In this document: one piece after another, positions 5,647 through 6,818 of the stretch
Position numbering within the stretch: position 1 is the stretch's first letter
Layout of the letters: each line of letters begins with the position of its first letter
NCBI GenBank assembly: GCA_000436755.1
Contig: FR887287.1
Coordinates: 1-6,818, forward strand
Reading direction: 5' to 3'
From: Clostridium sp. CAG:253
GTDB taxonomy: Bacteria; Bacillota; Clostridia; Lachnospirales; Lachnospiraceae
Length of the DNA stretch: 6,818 nt
Made by a program: the position numbers and the translations under genes
The notes under the pieces: model-generated
What the model saw: the letters and a program-made list of their open reading frames with translations, nothing else
What the model was told of the DNA's origin: nothing
Databases searched by the model: none

Positions 5647-6818
5647 GGAAGTCAAGGGGAGTATAACTGTATTTATGACATTTATATTCATACTCATATT
5701 TGGGATGGTTCTTATTTTTTTTGAAAGCACAAGGATAACAGCGTCAAAAGGTTATATAAAGAATGCGTCAACAGCGGCAGAAAAAACACTGTTTGGAGAC
5801 TATAACATGGAGTTGTTTAAAGAATACGGTCTTTTTGGGTATGGCGGATATAACGGAATATCATCAATTGAAATGCAGGATGATTTTAGAAAAATATTAC
5901 TAAATAATTTAGCAGTTAAGCCTAAAAGTTCAAAAAGTTCTTATACAGATATTTATAAGATAAAAAAGCTTAATGTTTTTGAAAATAGCTATGAGGGATT
6001 GGCTGATGGTGAAAATTTATGCAGACAGATAAAACAGTATATTGCAAGTTGTGCAATAGAAGATACTGCAGATAAACTTAAAGGTAATTATTCAAATGTT
6101 TCTCAAGGAAGTAAAGCCGATTTATATGAAAAACTTGATGATGGCAGCAGCTACGAGACAGGAAAATATAAAGAAAATTATGAGGAGGGAAATTGTGAGG
6201 GAGGAGGCGTTGATGAAGATAACGATAAAAATTTAATTGGAGACAAAAATCAGGATAAAAATATCGGTGGGACTGATGTTAAAAAAGAAGATGCAAATGA
6301 GAGTGGGAATACAACAACAGATGAAGATGTAGAAAATCCGTTGGAAGTTTTTAAAGAACTTGTTGAGGATGGCTATCTTTCGGTGGTTTGTGATGTAAAT
6401 AAACTTTCGGAAAAAAATATAGAAAAGGCTATCTTATCAGAAGAAGAGGAAAACAATGGAAGTGATACCGGAAGTGAAACAGCAGAGGGAGGAAAAGCAG
6501 AGAGTGAAAAAGATAATTCAAAAACTGAGTATGAGAGTGCCGGGGATTATCTGAAGAACTTGTTTTTAAGTGCCGGTGAAAATGAAACATATACAGAAGA
6601 AAAAACTGGGAATAAAGATAGAATGAAATATATTATTTATGCTGATAAGGTTTTTTCTTCATATGTAAATAACAGAAACAAGACAGTGGAATACGGAATG
6701 GAGTATCTCATATGCGGAAACGAAAAGGAAAAAGATAATCTTGCAGGGGTTGTGAGCAGAATAATTGCTACGAGAATGGCAACAAATCTTACGGCAATAT
6801 TGAATGACAAGACGGCCA
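5633..6818 (+). CDS. DUF5702-type membrane-anchored Tad-locus protein (3' truncated)
   Basis: The frame is open from ATG 5633 to the right edge (395 complete codons). The start uses GAGGAAA (5617-5623) nine bases upstream and overlaps the pilin gene by 14 bases. The N-terminus VKGSITVFMTFIF...FFESTRITAS is one membrane segment (about 11-30) like TadE/pseudopilin anchors. Then comes a conserved-looking AEKTLFGDYNMELFKEYGLFGYGGY segment (about 49-73), typical of the DUF5702 proteins found beside Firmicute Flp pilins. The distal part (about 300-395: YADKVFSSYVN, VEYGMEYLICGNEKEKDNLAGVVSRII) also fits that family. Two linkers rich in Asp, Glu, Lys, Asn, Gly and Ser lie at about 171-236 and 266-304. 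The function is unknown. A minor pilin or surface accessory of the pilus is likely from context, with the bulk outside the membrane (inference). Confidence 0.78.
   Translation, partial: MMENKEVKGSITVFMTFIFILIFGMVLIFFESTRITASKGYIKNASTAAEKTLFGDYNMELFKEYGLFGYGGYNGISSIEMQDDFRKILLNNLAVKPKSSKSSYTDIYKIKKLNVFENSYEGLADGENLCRQIKQYIASCAIEDTADKLKGNYSNVSQGSKADLYEKLDDGSSYETGKYKENYEEGNCEGGGVDEDNDKNLIGDKNQDKNIGGTDVKKEDANESGNTTTDEDVENPLEVFKELVEDGYLSVVCDVNKLSEKNIEKAILSEEEENNGSDTGSETAEGGKAESEKDNSKTEYESAGDYLKNLFLSAGENETYTEEKTGNKDRMKYIIYADKVFSSYVNNRNKTVEYGMEYLICGNEKEKDNLAGVVSRIIATRMATNLTAILNDKTA

Noticed and set aside
1..6818. CRISPR array, tRNA or rRNA, insertion sequence or phage attachment site
   Set aside because: No spaced direct repeats, cloverleaf-like sequence, transposase motif or terminal inverted repeats were seen.

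Overview
The window is AT-rich and tightly packed. All convincing genes lie on the + strand and form one operon-like run that encodes a Tad-type (tight adherence, type IVc/Flp) pilus assembly machine. AT-rich coding, strong GGAGG ribosome binding sites, GTG and TTG starts, no secretin or other outer-membrane component in view, and a DUF5702-type protein beside a Flp1-like pilin all point to a monoderm Firmicute. The best fit is a gut Clostridia/Lachnospiraceae-type bacterium. This placement is inferred from protein style, not from a database search.

Layout. Positions 1-398 are a leader region: a possible C-terminal tail of an upstream gene running in from the left edge (2-100), a possible 28-residue small ORF (129-215), then a good sigma-A-type promoter (340-368) with short symmetric sequences around it. 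The operon follows: prepilin peptidase TadV (399-905); a TadZ/CpaE-like localisation protein with a degenerate ATP site (917-1885); the assembly ATPase TadA/CpaF (1879-3123); the membrane platform proteins TadB (3060-3851) and TadC (3886-5343); a short gap containing a stem-loop (5385-5427); a Flp-type prepilin (5440-5646); and a DUF5702-type membrane-anchored protein (5633 to the right edge, incomplete).

How the genes work together (family knowledge plus inference). TadA hydrolyses ATP at the cytoplasmic face of the TadB/TadC platform to extrude pilin. TadV removes the pilin leader after the glycine of the G/IGIVE site. TadZ probably positions the complex. The DUF5702 protein is probably a surface-exposed accessory or minor-pilin-like component.

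The least ordinary points are: the large predicted extracytoplasmic insertion in TadC, which contains a bacterial Ig-like segment; the TadZ homologue that has lost both the Walker A lysine and the later acidic motif; the stem-loop just before the pilin start; and the Asp/Glu/Lys/Asn-rich linkers in the last protein. The system as a whole is a recognisable Tad locus, not an unknown one.
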